A DNA stretch of 64,000 nucleotides from Xylaria sp. FL1777 (GCA_022578965.1 MU400535.1:124001-188000); one strand, 5' to 3'. Shown: positions 47,127-58,354, counted from the first letter of the stretch. Notes: generated from the letters alone by a model not told the origin. Program-made: numbers and translations.

Positions 47127-48740
47127 TCATAATTCCATCTGCGTCTGCCTCACGGGCGTCGTCCCGAGACTCTCTAAGCCCCTCTCCCCAGGGGTTCCGG
47201 GGCCGTCTCTAAATTGATCTAATAGCGTCCTCGCCGCCATAACGGTGCTCTCCCCATCTACGTTCGCGTCGCTCCCGGCTTGGTCTTCGCCGCTGGCTTC
47301 CCCAGTTTCAGCCCCGGCGCCAGCGCCAGCAGCATCTGACATCATGAGGGCCCGGTACCGCTCCCCGGCTTCGTTTAGTAGTTTTTGGACCTCCGGTTCC
47401 CTCTTCACTATGCTCTCCCGCTCGGCCTTGAGCTCGGCTATGTGTGCGCGCATACGGATTAGGTTGGCCTCCTTCTGCTGCATGCGGGCCTTGAACTCCT
47501 CCACGAGCACGCTGAGATCCGGCAGAGGCGTGATTTTTGGCGGCACCGGGATCACGCCCTCCCGTGCCCCTAGCCGCTTCCGCTGCTGCTCCCGCTCTTC
47601 GGCCAGCCCGTCCATGCCGGCGCGCGTCTGCACCGCCTCGAACGCGGCCCTCCGCTCTGCTTCGGAATCGTCTGAGGCCGCCTCGCCGTCTGATCCGGCG
47701 CCTTCGGCGGCTGAGATCAACGACGCCATCTCAGCGCGATGTCGCTTGCGCGCCTCGCGCTCCGCCTTCTTGCCTAGAGATAAGCCGCCGTCCTCCACGA
47801 ACTCGTCGAAGCCCTCGCCAAGATCCTCATCCTCGGCCACGAGACGCGTATCTGCTTTGCTGCTGCTCTTCCGCGATAGTAAGGTCAGGTAGGAATCTCC
47901 TGCACCCCGCTCATCGTTGTCGTCGTCGGATAACGAGATGAAATCTTCCGTGTCTCGAGTACCCTTTTGCTTTGCGAGACGCGCCCGCCTCTCTTTCTTC
48001 TCGCGGATCTCGGCTTCTGTCAGAACAGCTGTTGTTGATGTCGACGGGCCGGCCGTTAGAGATGTGGATGTAGTAGTCTCGACGATCATGGCACCTTCAA
48101 GCTCGGAGGGATCAAGGGACATTTCGTCTTCTCCCGACTCCGTGTGTAGTCTGGAGAGGTCTTGCGGCGTGTTTGGTGTTGCAGACTGTAATTCGGAGAG
48201 ATATTCTTTGCTGTATCTCGGCCGGTCATCGTTGTCTTCCATCGACCGCATGGGCAGCCGGTTTAGAGGTAAGTTCTTCGATATGCCTTTTTTATAAGCG
48301 CTATTCTCGGTTGCGGAGGCAGCGAGGCTGGACTTTTTAGGCGTGAATACTTCCTCGCCTAGGACCATGGAATCATCATCGTCTGCTGTCGTTTCACTCG
48401 GCCCAAAAGAAAGCCGTGAGCTGGACTGCCGCTTCTTGGACTTTGTAAGCCCTGGCTTGGTGGTCGAAGGCCGTATCCGTACTGGCGCGCCGCCATCTTC
48501 TTGGTCCTCGGTTTCGTCTGTGCTATTCGATGTCTTTGTGTCTTCTCTGGGAGTTTCGTCGTTGATGTTAATGCTTTTACGTAGCGAAGATTGCTTGAAG
48601 GGCTTGCGACTTTTGAAGGTGGGTTGTAGTGCTGGCTCCTGAGGTTCGGGTGGAGGGTTTAACGACTCGATTGAAGGAGACTCGTCGTCGTCCTGGACTG
48701 TAATCTTCCGCGCCTTTCTCTTGGATCCAAACGAACTCAT
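47127..48740 (-). CDS. Ntr2-like spliceosome disassembly factor
   Basis: Intronless, 537 aa. The N-terminal half is low complexity with basic and Ser/Thr-rich sequence (MSSFGSKRKARKITVQDDDE). The central part shows the Ntr2 signature: KGTRDTEDFISLSDDD, then RLVAEDEDLGEGFDEFVEDG and an Arg/Glu-rich helix (KKAEREARKRHRAEMASLI). A coiled coil follows at about 405-465 (MQQKEANLIRMRAHIAELKA). Ntr2 works with Ntr1 to recruit the Prp43 helicase and take apart post-splicing and intron-lariat spliceosomes in the nucleus. The Gly/Ala/Asp-rich tail is poorly conserved. The GC-rich sequence makes long meaningless frames on the other strand. Confidence 0.82.
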   Translation of the reverse strand: MSSFGSKRKARKITVQDDDESPSIESLNPPPEPQEPALQPTFKSRKPFKQSSLRKSININDETPREDTKTSNSTDETEDQEDGGAPVRIRPSTTKPGLTKSKKRQSSSRLSFGPSETTADDDDSMVLGEEVFTPKKSSLAASATENSAYKKGISKNLPLNRLPMRSMEDNDDRPRYSKEYLSELQSATPNTPQDLSRLHTESGEDEMSLDPSELEGAMIVETTTSTSLTAGPSTSTTAVLTEAEIREKKERRARLAKQKGTRDTEDFISLSDDDNDERGAGDSYLTLLSRKSSSKADTRLVAEDEDLGEGFDEFVEDGGLSLGKKAEREARKRHRAEMASLISAAEGAGSDGEAASDDSEAERRAAFEAVQTRAGMDGLAEEREQQRKRLGAREGVIPVPPKITPLPDLSVLVEEFKARMQQKEANLIRMRAHIAELKAERESIVKREPEVQKLLNEAGERYRALMMSDAAGAGAGAETGEASGEDQAGSDANVDGESTVMAARTLLDQFRDGPGTPGERGLESLGTTPVRQTQMEL

Positions 48741-49469
48741 CTCGATTGCGTTCCTATAAGGAATGTGTAGTTGTCGAGAGTTGCGGTTGGTAAAGAAGGT
48801 ATGAGGTTGCTTCCGTTGTTACCTGTTGCGTAGATAAATAAGTCTAGGGAAATTCTTATCGATAACGACTTCATCTTATCCCTACGACGTAATGTAAGTA
48901 AGTAGGTACCACTTAATAGCCTCATCGACGGCCACAACAACGCATACGCATAGAAACAGATTGCTTTGAATGCAAGAAAGCTCGAAATGTACAGGGTTGC
49001 AAGAGCTGGATTGTTGAAAAGGTCTACAGTATACTGCACGCTGGATGCTCTAACGCTGCTTATTCGAATAAGAACTGAATAACTAATTGAACAACAAATA
49101 CCAACGACCATACTGCATTCCTAGCCCTTCAGAGTGAGATGATGCTCTATTTCCATTTACCAGTGTGGGCAAAGCTGGCCTCACGCTGCATGGGTGTTGG
49201 CGCCGGGAGGGAACACAGGTTACATTGAACCACTGGCAGGGCTTCGATTGGGGGCCTGCATCCGTAAGATTCGGCAAGAGGCGAAGCACAAGCCTGCTGT
49301 CTGTCTGTCCCCTGCGAATTCGCTGCTGCATTCAAGCAATCTGCGCAATGCTTAGGAAGGTCGACCTCGTCCCGTCCATAGATGAGCAGTCTAGACAGCT
49401 ACGAAATCAGACATCGTCTCCATCGGCATTCAATGAGTCTCTTATAGGAAAGTTGTGCTTGCCCTGCCA
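48741..49469. other. Divergent promoter region
   Basis: About 730 bp between NTR2 (minus strand) and the NOD-like receptor gene (plus strand). It marks the change from conserved genes to the accessory island. No gene seen. Confidence 0.5.
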
Positions 49470-52400
49470 ATGGCGTCCCGTGACGAATACCTAGTCGGGT
49501 GGATTTGCGCACTGCCTATAGAGGTGGCGGCAGCCAAAGCCATGCTTGATCGCATTCATGACAACATACCTTCGGATCAGAACATTGACGATGATAATAA
49601 CTACATTCTAGGGAGTCTCCAAGGCCACAATGTTGTAGTCGCATATCCAAAGTCCGGCGTGTACGGCAAGACATCGGTAGCGGGCGTGATCACGCAGTTG
49701 CACGCGAGCTTCAAATCCGTCCAGTTCAATGTGATGGTTGGCATTGCTGGGGGAGTGCCAGGTACAAAAGAGGATATTCGTCTCGGCGATGTTGTTGTAA
49801 GCAAATCAACAGCTGGCTGGCCGGGCGTTGTCCAATACGATGTGAACGAAGAGCGAGGGGAAGATCAACTTAATCGCGGTAAAGCGTTAAATCAGCCTAC
49901 ACCATTACTTCTCACAGCCATAGGCAAGGCTGAGACAGCGGCCATTTTCGATGAAAGTCATATCTCTCAGTACATTTCCAAGATCGTGCAGAGCGACTAC
50001 GTCACCTTTGTGCACCCGGGCCCAGAGCAAGACGTCCTCTTTGAGTCGAATTACGATCACACAACCGTACAGTCCGAGGAGGACGGATGCGACCATTGTG
50101 ACTCGGACAAGATCCAGCCTAGGCAGCCACGGGAGACACAGGATCCTACAATTCATTATGGCCGGATTGCGTCTGGTCATCATTTGATGCGCCACGCAGT
50201 GACTCGGGATAGGTTGGCGCATGAGCAAGGCGTCCTCTGTTTCGAGACGGCCGCAGCTGGCTTAAGGGATGCTGCTCAGTATTTGGTCATTCGAGGAATC
50301 TGCGACTATGCAGATTCGCACAGTTCCAAGCTCTGGCACTCTTACGCCGCCGCCGCAGCAGCGGCATATGCAAGGGAGATTCTTACATTCATTCCCACAA
50401 TTCCCAAGACTAGACCTCTGGCAACGAATACATATGCTGAGGCCGCGCCGGTTCTCAACGCTTTGCTCTTGACCAGACCCGAAGTTGACCGAAAGTCTCT
50501 CATCGCATTGAAAGGTCGCAGAGTTGACGGCACCTGCGAATGGCTCATACAACATCCCAGCTACCAAGAGTGGCTGATAGACGCCAATCTACCACTCCTC
50601 TGGATCTCTGGCGGCCCTGGAAAAGGAAAAACGATGCTGGCAATCTATGTTACTGAGGTCCTACAACCAGTAGTTGATGCTAACGATAATGTTCTCCTTT
50701 ACTACTTCTGTAGCAACCGTGACAAGAACCGGAACACCGCATTGACCATATTGAGAGGCATCATCCATCAATGGGTCGATCGACATCCACACATGGCACA
50801 ACATATCAAGAACTCCTTCGAGGGGACTGAAGCAACCAAATATACCGTGTCCAGCTTTGTCTCCTTGTGGAGGGTTTTCCTAACCCTTATTCGACAGAGT
50901 GCGTCTTCCCAGGTAATCTGTGTGCTAGACGGTTTGGATGAATGCGAAAAGGAATCTCTCAGGCAGCTTCTCGATGCTGTTGGAAATTATTTGTCAAACT
51001 CTCGGGATCAATCAAGTCAACGACTCAAGCTTATTCTTCTCTCCCGACCCCAGCCGGCTGTTCTGGAGAGTAGGCTCGGCCAATATCAGCAGATCAGGTT
51101 GGACAATTCCGACACAGAGGTTTCCCATGATGTTGAGAGGTATATCTTCGCCAAAGTTGCCGAACTGGCATCCGAGCAAAACCTCTCAGAAGAAATGGTC
51201 GCGCATGTTCAACAGACTTTATTGGCTGGCGCGAATGGTACCTTTTTGTGGGTTGGATTCGTTGCCAATGAGCTTCAGGGCAGGAGCCGGGATCAGTTCA
51301 ATGAAATTCTTCGTCGTGTGCCCAAAGGCCTTGGTGGTGTCTATCAGCGGCTGCTTCAGCAAATCGACGACAAGGAAGCGCTGGTGCCCATTCTTCAATG
51401 GATCGTTCTCGCCGCCCGGCCCCTCACAGTGAACGAATTGACAACAGCCACAGGAATCGAGGCTTCGGGCACCTTGCCGGCAACTCAAGTGATCAAGAAT
51501 CGACTCAGATTCTGCGGACTACTCGTCAAAATTGAAGAGGACGTAGTCAACCTGGTCCATGAGTCGGCAAAGGAATTCTTTCAGAGCGATCAAGTCAACA
51601 TCGAAGGGATCAACATGTTTCGCATGAATCAGAACACCCACAAGATTCTTATGCGGACCTGTCTAACACACGTCGAACGTGGATACGGATCTCCTGGAAG
51701 CATTGGCGAGAGGTCTGGCCACGATCCTCTTCTGCTTTATGCCAGTCAATATTGGCCCGTGCATTTCCATCACGCCATTGATGTGATTGACACATCATCC
51801 GAGTTCTCACGCCTATTCTTCCATGTAAATTCGCCAATTCGGGACGAATGGTGGAAGCATTATTGGGAGCAGGAGAAAAATGGCGGAAACCCGCCCTCGT
51901 TCACGCTCTTGCATCTCGCTGCGTACCTTGGCAACGTGACATGGGCTAAGATGTTGATCAGCGAGCATTCCCGCCTCATATCGCGAAAGGACAACTACGG
52001 ACGTACGCCACTACCCTGGGCCGTTAATCGAGGCCACCGAGACATGGTGGAATTACTACTTGACCATGGGGCTCGTGTTAATGCTAAAGATCGAAACAAT
52101 TTGACGGCACTCCATGTCGCGGTCACTGGGCAGCACAAGAGCATCGTGAATGTGCTGCTCGACCATGGTGCCCGTCTCGAGATCAAGTCTGACTATGGCG
52201 AAACAGCATTGATTCGAGCTATTCAGGCGAGTTCGAAGGAGATCATCCAGATATTACTTGAACACGGGGCGCGCGTGAACAAATTGCCAACTCCTCTAGG
52301 AGTTGCTTCTCTGAAAGGGCCTACCGACCCAATGGATGAGCGGGTGAAAGAACTATTGGGACTTCAGGAACAGATCTTCCTCGACAGATACAAGCAGGCG

Positions 52401-53468
52401 TCACGAAGGGTCGACATAGTCATGAAGACCCTGGGTCTTTCTTTCCGTTTTCCCATCATTCTTCAACTGGTAACATTGTATCTGAAGTATTCGGCATTCG
52501 ATCGCTGGGAAAGCATGTCTGTACTGCAGGAGCTCGTAGAGGAGAACAAAACGGACGAACTGCGAGAATGGGCCGAATCATATCGCGAATTCTTCGTACA
52601 GCTGATTGTGGCGAGAAATCCTCGAAGACTGAAAGCCATGACCGACCTGCCGACACAGGTACTTCGGGCGGTCGCTCCTGGAGATCTTAAAGCACTCCTA
52701 GTGATAGCGGTCCTCGTCGGCTCGGAATGTAAACTCGCAGCTGTGCGACACGGGTGGAGAGAAGGAGATACCATCACAGCCCGAGCATTTGCACATTGGA
52801 CCGCCATCGCCTACAACAGAGACGCAGCGGAGTTCCTGCATCACGGCGTCCGCGAGTTTCTAAACGATTTCGATGCCTGCGTCCAAAGTGGCAACCGGGA
52901 AGAGAACGTATTTCGGTCAGTGGTACTTTTGACGGCGCACTTCGCCATGCTCGAGAACAAGGAACCACAACCGATTGAGTACTTTTCTCGAGTCATCGCA
53001 GAGTTCTATGAAGGATATATCGGCGGCAGCCACGAGATCGAACTGTTTAGTGATGTAAATCAGGCTTGCGCCAATGAGCTGACCTTCATCAACGAAAACC
53101 ATGACTCCGTCAGATTGCGTTACTGCCTGACCAGTATCCTCCAATTCGCTCAGCACTCTCAAGAGAAGGGGCAGGACCGCTTTCTCAACGTATTTCCCGC
53201 AGCCCTTTTGATTCTCTGTCACGAGAATGCATTCGCCTACCGATGGCTGATTGGCGAGGCGATCCCAGAAGAAATGAGTGCCTTGATATCAACCCAACCT
53301 CCAGGATCGCTTCAAAAGCGGGCGTGCAAAGCCCTCGCGGAATGTTTGATCATTGGAAAGCAGTATGGCTTATCACTGCCTGCGGCGGCACTAAGACAAA
53401 GAGTAAAACAGCATCTGCACTCGTTACCGGGGGTCGATAATATGATAAATCAGATCGTCGGTTCATAA
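49470..53468 (+). CDS. Fungal NOD-like receptor: PNP_UDP - NACHT - ankyrin repeats - novel C-terminal region
   Basis: Intronless, 1332 aa from the ATG at 49470 (an in-frame ATG at 49455 adds five residues). Residues about 5-305 are a nucleoside-phosphorylase-like PNP_UDP domain (EYLVGWICALPIEVAAAKAM, VMVGIAGGVPG, CFETAAAGL, GICDYADSHSSK). The NACHT-type NTPase follows, with Walker A GGPGKGKT (381-388) and Walker B VICVLDGLDEC (482-492), then a helical segment (GVYQRLLQQID, ARPLTVNEL). At least four ankyrin repeats lie at about 811-955 (TLLHLAAYLGN, LLLDHGARVNAKDRNN). Fungal STAND NTPases of this layout are candidate non-self sensors in incompatibility and programmed cell death. The last ~375 residues (about 955-1332) are helical, are not ankyrin repeats and match no domain I know. 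The frame is fully open, so the gene appears functional. Confidence 0.93.
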   Translation: MASRDEYLVGWICALPIEVAAAKAMLDRIHDNIPSDQNIDDDNNYILGSLQGHNVVVAYPKSGVYGKTSVAGVITQLHASFKSVQFNVMVGIAGGVPGTKEDIRLGDVVVSKSTAGWPGVVQYDVNEERGEDQLNRGKALNQPTPLLLTAIGKAETAAIFDESHISQYISKIVQSDYVTFVHPGPEQDVLFESNYDHTTVQSEEDGCDHCDSDKIQPRQPRETQDPTIHYGRIASGHHLMRHAVTRDRLAHEQGVLCFETAAAGLRDAAQYLVIRGICDYADSHSSKLWHSYAAAAAAAYAREILTFIPTIPKTRPLATNTYAEAAPVLNALLLTRPEVDRKSLIALKGRRVDGTCEWLIQHPSYQEWLIDANLPLLWISGGPGKGKTMLAIYVTEVLQPVVDANDNVLLYYFCSNRDKNRNTALTILRGIIHQWVDRHPHMAQHIKNSFEGTEATKYTVSSFVSLWRVFLTLIRQSASSQVICVLDGLDECEKESLRQLLDAVGNYLSNSRDQSSQRLKLILLSRPQPAVLESRLGQYQQIRLDNSDTEVSHDVERYIFAKVAELASEQNLSEEMVAHVQQTLLAGANGTFLWVGFVANELQGRSRDQFNEILRRVPKGLGGVYQRLLQQIDDKEALVPILQWIVLAARPLTVNELTTATGIEASGTLPATQVIKNRLRFCGLLVKIEEDVVNLVHESAKEFFQSDQVNIEGINMFRMNQNTHKILMRTCLTHVERGYGSPGSIGERSGHDPLLLYASQYWPVHFHHAIDVIDTSSEFSRLFFHVNSPIRDEWWKHYWEQEKNGGNPPSFTLLHLAAYLGNVTWAKMLISEHSRLISRKDNYGRTPLPWAVNRGHRDMVELLLDHGARVNAKDRNNLTALHVAVTGQHKSIVNVLLDHGARLEIKSDYGETALIRAIQASSKEIIQILLEHGARVNKLPTPLGVASLKGPTDPMDERVKELLGLQEQIFLDRYKQASRRVDIVMKTLGLSFRFPIILQLVTLYLKYSAFDRWESMSVLQELVEENKTDELREWAESYREFFVQLIVARNPRRLKAMTDLPTQVLRAVAPGDLKALLVIAVLVGSECKLAAVRHGWREGDTITARAFAHWTAIAYNRDAAEFLHHGVREFLNDFDACVQSGNREENVFRSVVLLTAHFAMLENKEPQPIEYFSRVIAEFYEGYIGGSHEIELFSDVNQACANELTFINENHDSVRLRYCLTSILQFAQHSQEKGQDRFLNVFPAALLILCHENAFAYRWLIGEAIPEEMSALISTQPPGSLQKRACKALAECLIIGKQYGLSLPAAALRQRVKQHLHSLPGVDNMINQIVGS

Positions 53469-53946
53469 AGTACTGCGCCGCTTTAAGGGGCAAGGAGTTA
53501 TTATGGAGGGCCATTACCACATACTTCCGACAATTCAAAGAGCCAAAATATCAATTTCAAATACGCAATATTATAATTATTATTTCTATATGATGATCAT
53601 TCTGAAATAGAAAGTCAATCATAGTGAAATAAAAGGTTAATTGTAGTAAAATAAACAGTAGCTTGATTCTTCTACTTTGCCTCTGGCCTAACTTTTTATT
53701 GTCGGAAGTATGTGATGTGGTAATGGCCCACCGTTGGGAGTGGCAGCACAAAGCGAAAGCTAAGTAATGGATAATGGATAATGAAAAGAAAATACCTAAA
53801 CCGGCATTTTAATCACGTGTTTCATGTTACTACTTGTTGTATTACTCTTGAAAAGGTGAGAGTAACATTTCAAATCGAATTCTTTACGAAGTAATTGACG
53901 TTGAATGTAACTAGTGAATGGTAGTCTAGTTAAACATATAGTTTCT
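53469..53946. other. Convergent spacer between the NLR and ankyrin genes
   Basis: It holds the MITE-like element and otherwise AT-rich sequence with repeated GGATAATG-type words (about 53765-53785). No gene seen. Confidence 0.5.
53508..53729. mobile_element. MITE-like element with terminal inverted repeats
   Basis: The left end GGGCCATTACCACAT-ACTTCCGACAAT (53508-53534) is repeated as its reverse complement at 53698-53729, where one extra CACAT is inserted. The roughly 165-bp interior is very AT-rich and non-coding. Size and structure fit a miniature inverted-repeat transposable element. I see no clear target-site duplication, so a large folded 3' structure is an alternative. Confidence 0.6.
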
Positions 53947-56900
53947 CTATCCCACCAGCCGTTTCCAAAGGCTCTTCACGCCCGACCGAGCTGAACCCGC
54001 TTTACGCTTATGATCATTAGTTTGATTATTAGGCGCTACTTGGGGTATTGGCATACTTGACGTCGACTCTTCCTGGTGAGATAGCCCTGACGGGGGCATG
54101 ATAGTTGATATCGATCGGTCCGGCTTTGGTGAAGTTGATCGGCGATCCTTCATAAGTGCCAATTTAATTTGACGCTCAACCTCGGGGTCAGGGTCTCTCT
54201 TTCTGTATCCGGCTCTCTCGAGCCGTAGGAGAACGTCGCTATCCGAAATAAATTCTTCCCATGTTTTGCGTCCGGTTGGGAGGATATTAGGGTTCGCACC
54301 CCTATCGAGAAGCAAATCCATGATGGGAAGCATGCGCTTCTTGGCAGCGTAGTATAGCGCAGTCCTTCTTCCAGAATTCCCTACATCAAGGGAGTGGCCC
54401 TTTTGTAAGAGGACTTTGATCATAGGAACGCTGCCTATGATAACAGCCTGCTGTAAGCCTGTGGTCGCCCTGCAGCAGCGCGACTTGCTAAAAGCTAAGT
54501 TGCAGATCACTTTATAAGAATGGCTAGATGGCCCGAGATCTAGCCATTCTTCTGCAGTGCGGCCGCTCTCATCGACGAGGGCCTGAAGCTCTGCAATAAC
54601 ATAGCTGCCAAGCAGGACATTGACAGTAGCCAGATCCCGACTATGTATGGCTAGATGGAGAACGGACCATCCATGATTATCCTGTTGAGAAGCACTGGAT
54701 CTTACGCGGTTGTCTTCTAGGAGGCGCCGGACAACGTGAGAATGCCCCATGAAGGCGGCGTGATGTAATGCAGTCCAGCCGTGACATGTTGACTTGAGCG
54801 GGTCGGCTCGGTCTTGAAGAAGCAAATCCACGATGGAAATATGGCCCCCATTTGCAGCACAGTGTAATGGTGAGGTACCATAAGAGCTGACGGCATCGAT
54901 TTCGGCTCCTGCATCCAATAACAATTGCACAATAAGCCGATGGCCCTCTTCTGCTGCCCAATGTATTGCGGACCAGCCATCGCGATCAGAACAATTTGGG
55001 TCCGCACCATTTCTAAGTATCAATTTTACGAGGGCATTGCCAGAAGCTGCTGCTTCTGCTAACGGCGTCATGAGGCTCTTTTGAGATCCAAACTGTACTC
55101 CAGCACCACCGTCGAGAAGTAACAGAGCAATTGCAGACCTGCCGAGATTGGCTGCCCAAGCCAGAGCAGACTTTCCATCTGCGCTGATAGAATTGACGTC
55201 GGCACCGAGTGATATCAATCTATTAGTGGCGTCGAATTGCCCACAAACTACAGCCCAGATGAACGGAGAGATTCCATAATTGTCAGTGGTACGAACGTCA
55301 GCACCATGGCTATTCAACATATCTATGCCGCCGGTCGAGTCCGTCTCTGCAGCGTAATGCAGTGCTGTTTGGCCGTTGTCATCGCCTAAATTGATTAAGG
55401 CTTCGCCGCCGGCGTTCAGCAGTAGACTCAATATACTATCACTATGAAATTGACTCATGGAAGCATAGTGCAACGCCGTCCTGCCGTGTTTGTCTCGGCT
55501 GCCCAGACTTGCGCCTCCGCGGACCAAGGACTCAGTCAAGGCCAGATTGCCGGCTTGTACGGCGTGGTGAAGCGGTGTCATTCCCGAGTCGTCTTTGTCC
55601 TCCAAGTCGAGTTTTGTTACTAATGGGTTAATGTGCTCTTCGCTGTCGTCTGAAATGCTACTTGGAGCCTTAATGTCGTCCTGAAAGTCTAGATCTTCAT
55701 CGTCCAGCACACTGTACATGGAACCCCGCAACATTGCAAACCCTGGCCCATCATCTTCTAATGGTTGGTCGCTATCGACGTTTGTAGCGGTTTCGTCAAC
55801 ATCGCTAGGTAATTTCTGCAACGTAAGAAGGGCGATCTCTTTTATGTGCGCGGCGACGTGTAACTGGAGAGCGTCGCTCGAGAATACAGCACTGGAGTCG
55901 ATTTTGTCTGGGGGTTGAAAATCATCGCCAAACGGGCATTCGAGCACCTTTTCGAGGACTGGTCTCCGTGCTGCGCTGCTAAGAGTCCCGGCATGGGCTT
56001 CGGGGACACCATGCTCTTTGATGGAATGCTCTTGATACTGAGACTCCTGGTCGAAGATGATGGGATCGTGAGAAGGGGCTCTGCATTCCCATGTATGCCC
56101 GTGAGCATTCTGCATGTGGCTGATCCAGGCTTTTGACGTTTCAAATGTGAGCGGGCCAGTCCCATGTTGACCAGCTTCCAAGCAGTGTGTGAAGACACAA
56201 ACGAAAGGCTCCAGATCTCCGATGACATGATTGCTGAGGCATGTTAGTTAGATGTTATACTATAACAAGAATAATGATCGGCTTACTGCCACAACATTGA
56301 CTTCGCAGTGCTCTTGAACTCAATGATGACGCCGCAGTATGGGCACTCGTCTGTTGGTGGTAATGGTGGGAACGACAATTTGTTGTTCACAAGAACAGAC
56401 TTGGCCCGAGGAACCTCGGTTGTGGATCTGGCGTACAACGCCCCAACAGCAGTCTGTCGAGCAGTAGTTGCATTCGTTACCGGCACTGGCGGAGGGCCGG
56501 CTGGTCCCGATGTTTTGTCGATAGTCGCGGACTTTGGTAGCACGCTCGGAGCAAAACGCACGAGCGGAGAATTCTCCTTTATCTTGGGCAATTGAAAAAC
56601 AGTCGGGGTGGTTTGTGGTTTCTGAACACTCAGTTCAATGCGCCTTCGATGGGATCGCTGATAATACAGCCGTCGAAGTCGCAGCGCATTAGCTTCAACC
56701 AATGCTACGCGAAGTGAATCCGGCGCCATGGGATATCGGAAACGGATGTAGCATTCTGTATAAAGGCGCAACTCGGCTATCGCGTTATTTGCCTCTTCAT
56801 CATCGCGATACCCTTCAATCTTACGCGCTCGGTTGGCTTTCGCGGATTTTCGAACAGCATTGGATAGACGAAAGAGCCGTGTTACTGTCCCGCCGATTGT

Positions 56901-57486
56901 ATCGGTAATTTTCGAAATGTTCTCCGCTTCTTGGTCCACGTCACTGTCGGAATCGCTTGCATCGTAATCAGCTCTGCGCTTGAATTCCGAGTCGCCATGC
57001 TTTGATATGCGTTGTCTCTTTCTGCTCGGAGTTTGTGGAGGGTTATCAATTAGCTTCACTACCATATTGTGGAATTTCACATTAGCATATAGTCCTTGAC
57101 GTTCAGTCCAGCCAGATTCAGCTCTACAGATACTTACAAGATGCCAAAGTGTCACAAATGACGTCCAGGAGCTGGTGTATGATCTCTACGACTGTAGGAC
57201 TGAATCGGAGTCTGTAGTCTAACGAAACATTGAGCGGTCCGTAAACATCCATATTTGATGTCCACAGTGTAAAGCGTGCCAACTGGTCATCCATGATAGT
57301 AGGGTCGGGCACGACTTCGGGCAAGACTATATATTTATTGAAAAGGGCGTTGCATTGTGTTGCGTGTTCTGCGATAGTCGGGCAAAGACCATCTTGAAGG
57401 AAGACATCTTCAATAGAATCGTCTTGCATACGATCAAGACTTTTCATGGTGAGAGAGTTGTGCCAAAAATCCATGAAGCTGATCAC
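53947..57486 (-). CDS. C2H2-like / ankyrin repeat protein
   Basis: Three exons, 57138-57486, 56287-57058 and 53947-56233, give 1135 aa. The N-terminal region (FTLWTSNMDVYGPLNVSLDY, RLFRLSNAVRKSAKANRARK) is the helical domain common at the head of fungal C2H2 and ankyrin proteins. Zinc-finger-like segments follow at the exon 2/3 junction: DECPYCGVIIEF, then DLEPFVCVFTHC, AWISHMQNAHGHTWEC and HSIKEHGV. About twelve ankyrin repeats follow (about 590-1040; GMTPLHHAVQAGN, TALHYASMS, AIHWAAEEGH). The tail is basic and Ser/Thr-rich. Such proteins are often found beside fungal NLR and het loci; here it may act as an adaptor, but that is inference. It is divergent from the protease gene and convergent with the NLR gene. 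A MITE-like element lies beyond its 3' end. Confidence 0.87.
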
Positions 57487-58354
57487 ACTTTTGCGTTAAA
57501 AAAAATAAGGTCGATCAAGGGAAGCGGCTGAAATAAGTGAGCATCCGTCACATAAGGGAGCATCCGTCACGTAAGGGAGCATCTGTCACATAAGGGAATG
57601 CACAAACACCTAGCTAGGTTACACATATTATATGATTAAGCATTAATCAATCAGCGGTCGCACAATGCTGCTCCTCTGATACCCAACCTCTTGATTGGAT
57701 TGATACCTAAGGAAGTTTTATATTAGATATTCGGGTAATCTCACCAGGGCAATGTCCCCGGACGACATTTATGCGATCATTCACTTATACGTAGTATTGT
57801 AAGCGTCTCTCTGATATCCTAACAAATACCACTGCTTTTTGGACCCCACGCTTCTGTTGTGTGTGAGGGGAAAGCCAAACGAACGGGGTGCCTAAAACAG
57901 ATTGTTGAGGAAATATTGTACCTAATAATAGAATCGGAGTCTGCGGATGTGGTCGAGGAACTGGCTGCAACCTCGGGATCGATGTGACAGGCCCTGCCTA
58001 CTGCGTAAGATGAATGCTTCCAGGACAGATTGATCAAATTAGTAGGTATTAACAATATCTACCTACGTAGCTAGCAACATTTCTACTAATGTATACCAGC
58101 TTCTCTCGCTGGTGGCGGTTATCTGTTGGCTCACTTTGGCTCACCTTCTTGTCTTCGGCGATTTCTCGTGATCAATGCTTCGCTCGGTGGCTGACAGCCT
58201 CACTCCTTTTTGCTTTTGACGGTCCAAAGCCCAAAGTCACGTGGCGATCATACATATATGTGACGCTTACCGCAACACAGCTTTCAGCCTTACTCGAAAG
58301 AGCCATTTAAAAGTTCAATGAATCTTCGAATCCACCTGTTCTGGATACATAGTC
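57487..58354. other. Shared divergent promoter of the ankyrin and DUF7580-protease genes
   Basis: About 870 bp, AT-rich, separating two gene starts on opposite strands. A three-copy 19-bp tandem repeat lies about 52 bp upstream of the ankyrin start. No coding sequence seen. Confidence 0.5.
57538..57594. repeat. 19-bp tandem repeat, three copies, in a divergent promoter
   Basis: The unit (G/T)GAGCATCCGTCACATAAG is present three times head to tail with one or two substitutions per copy. Each unit contains CCGTCAC or CTGTCAC followed by A/GTAAG. Its position just upstream of the ankyrin gene suggests a possible regulator-binding array or a slippage product. Confidence 0.85.
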
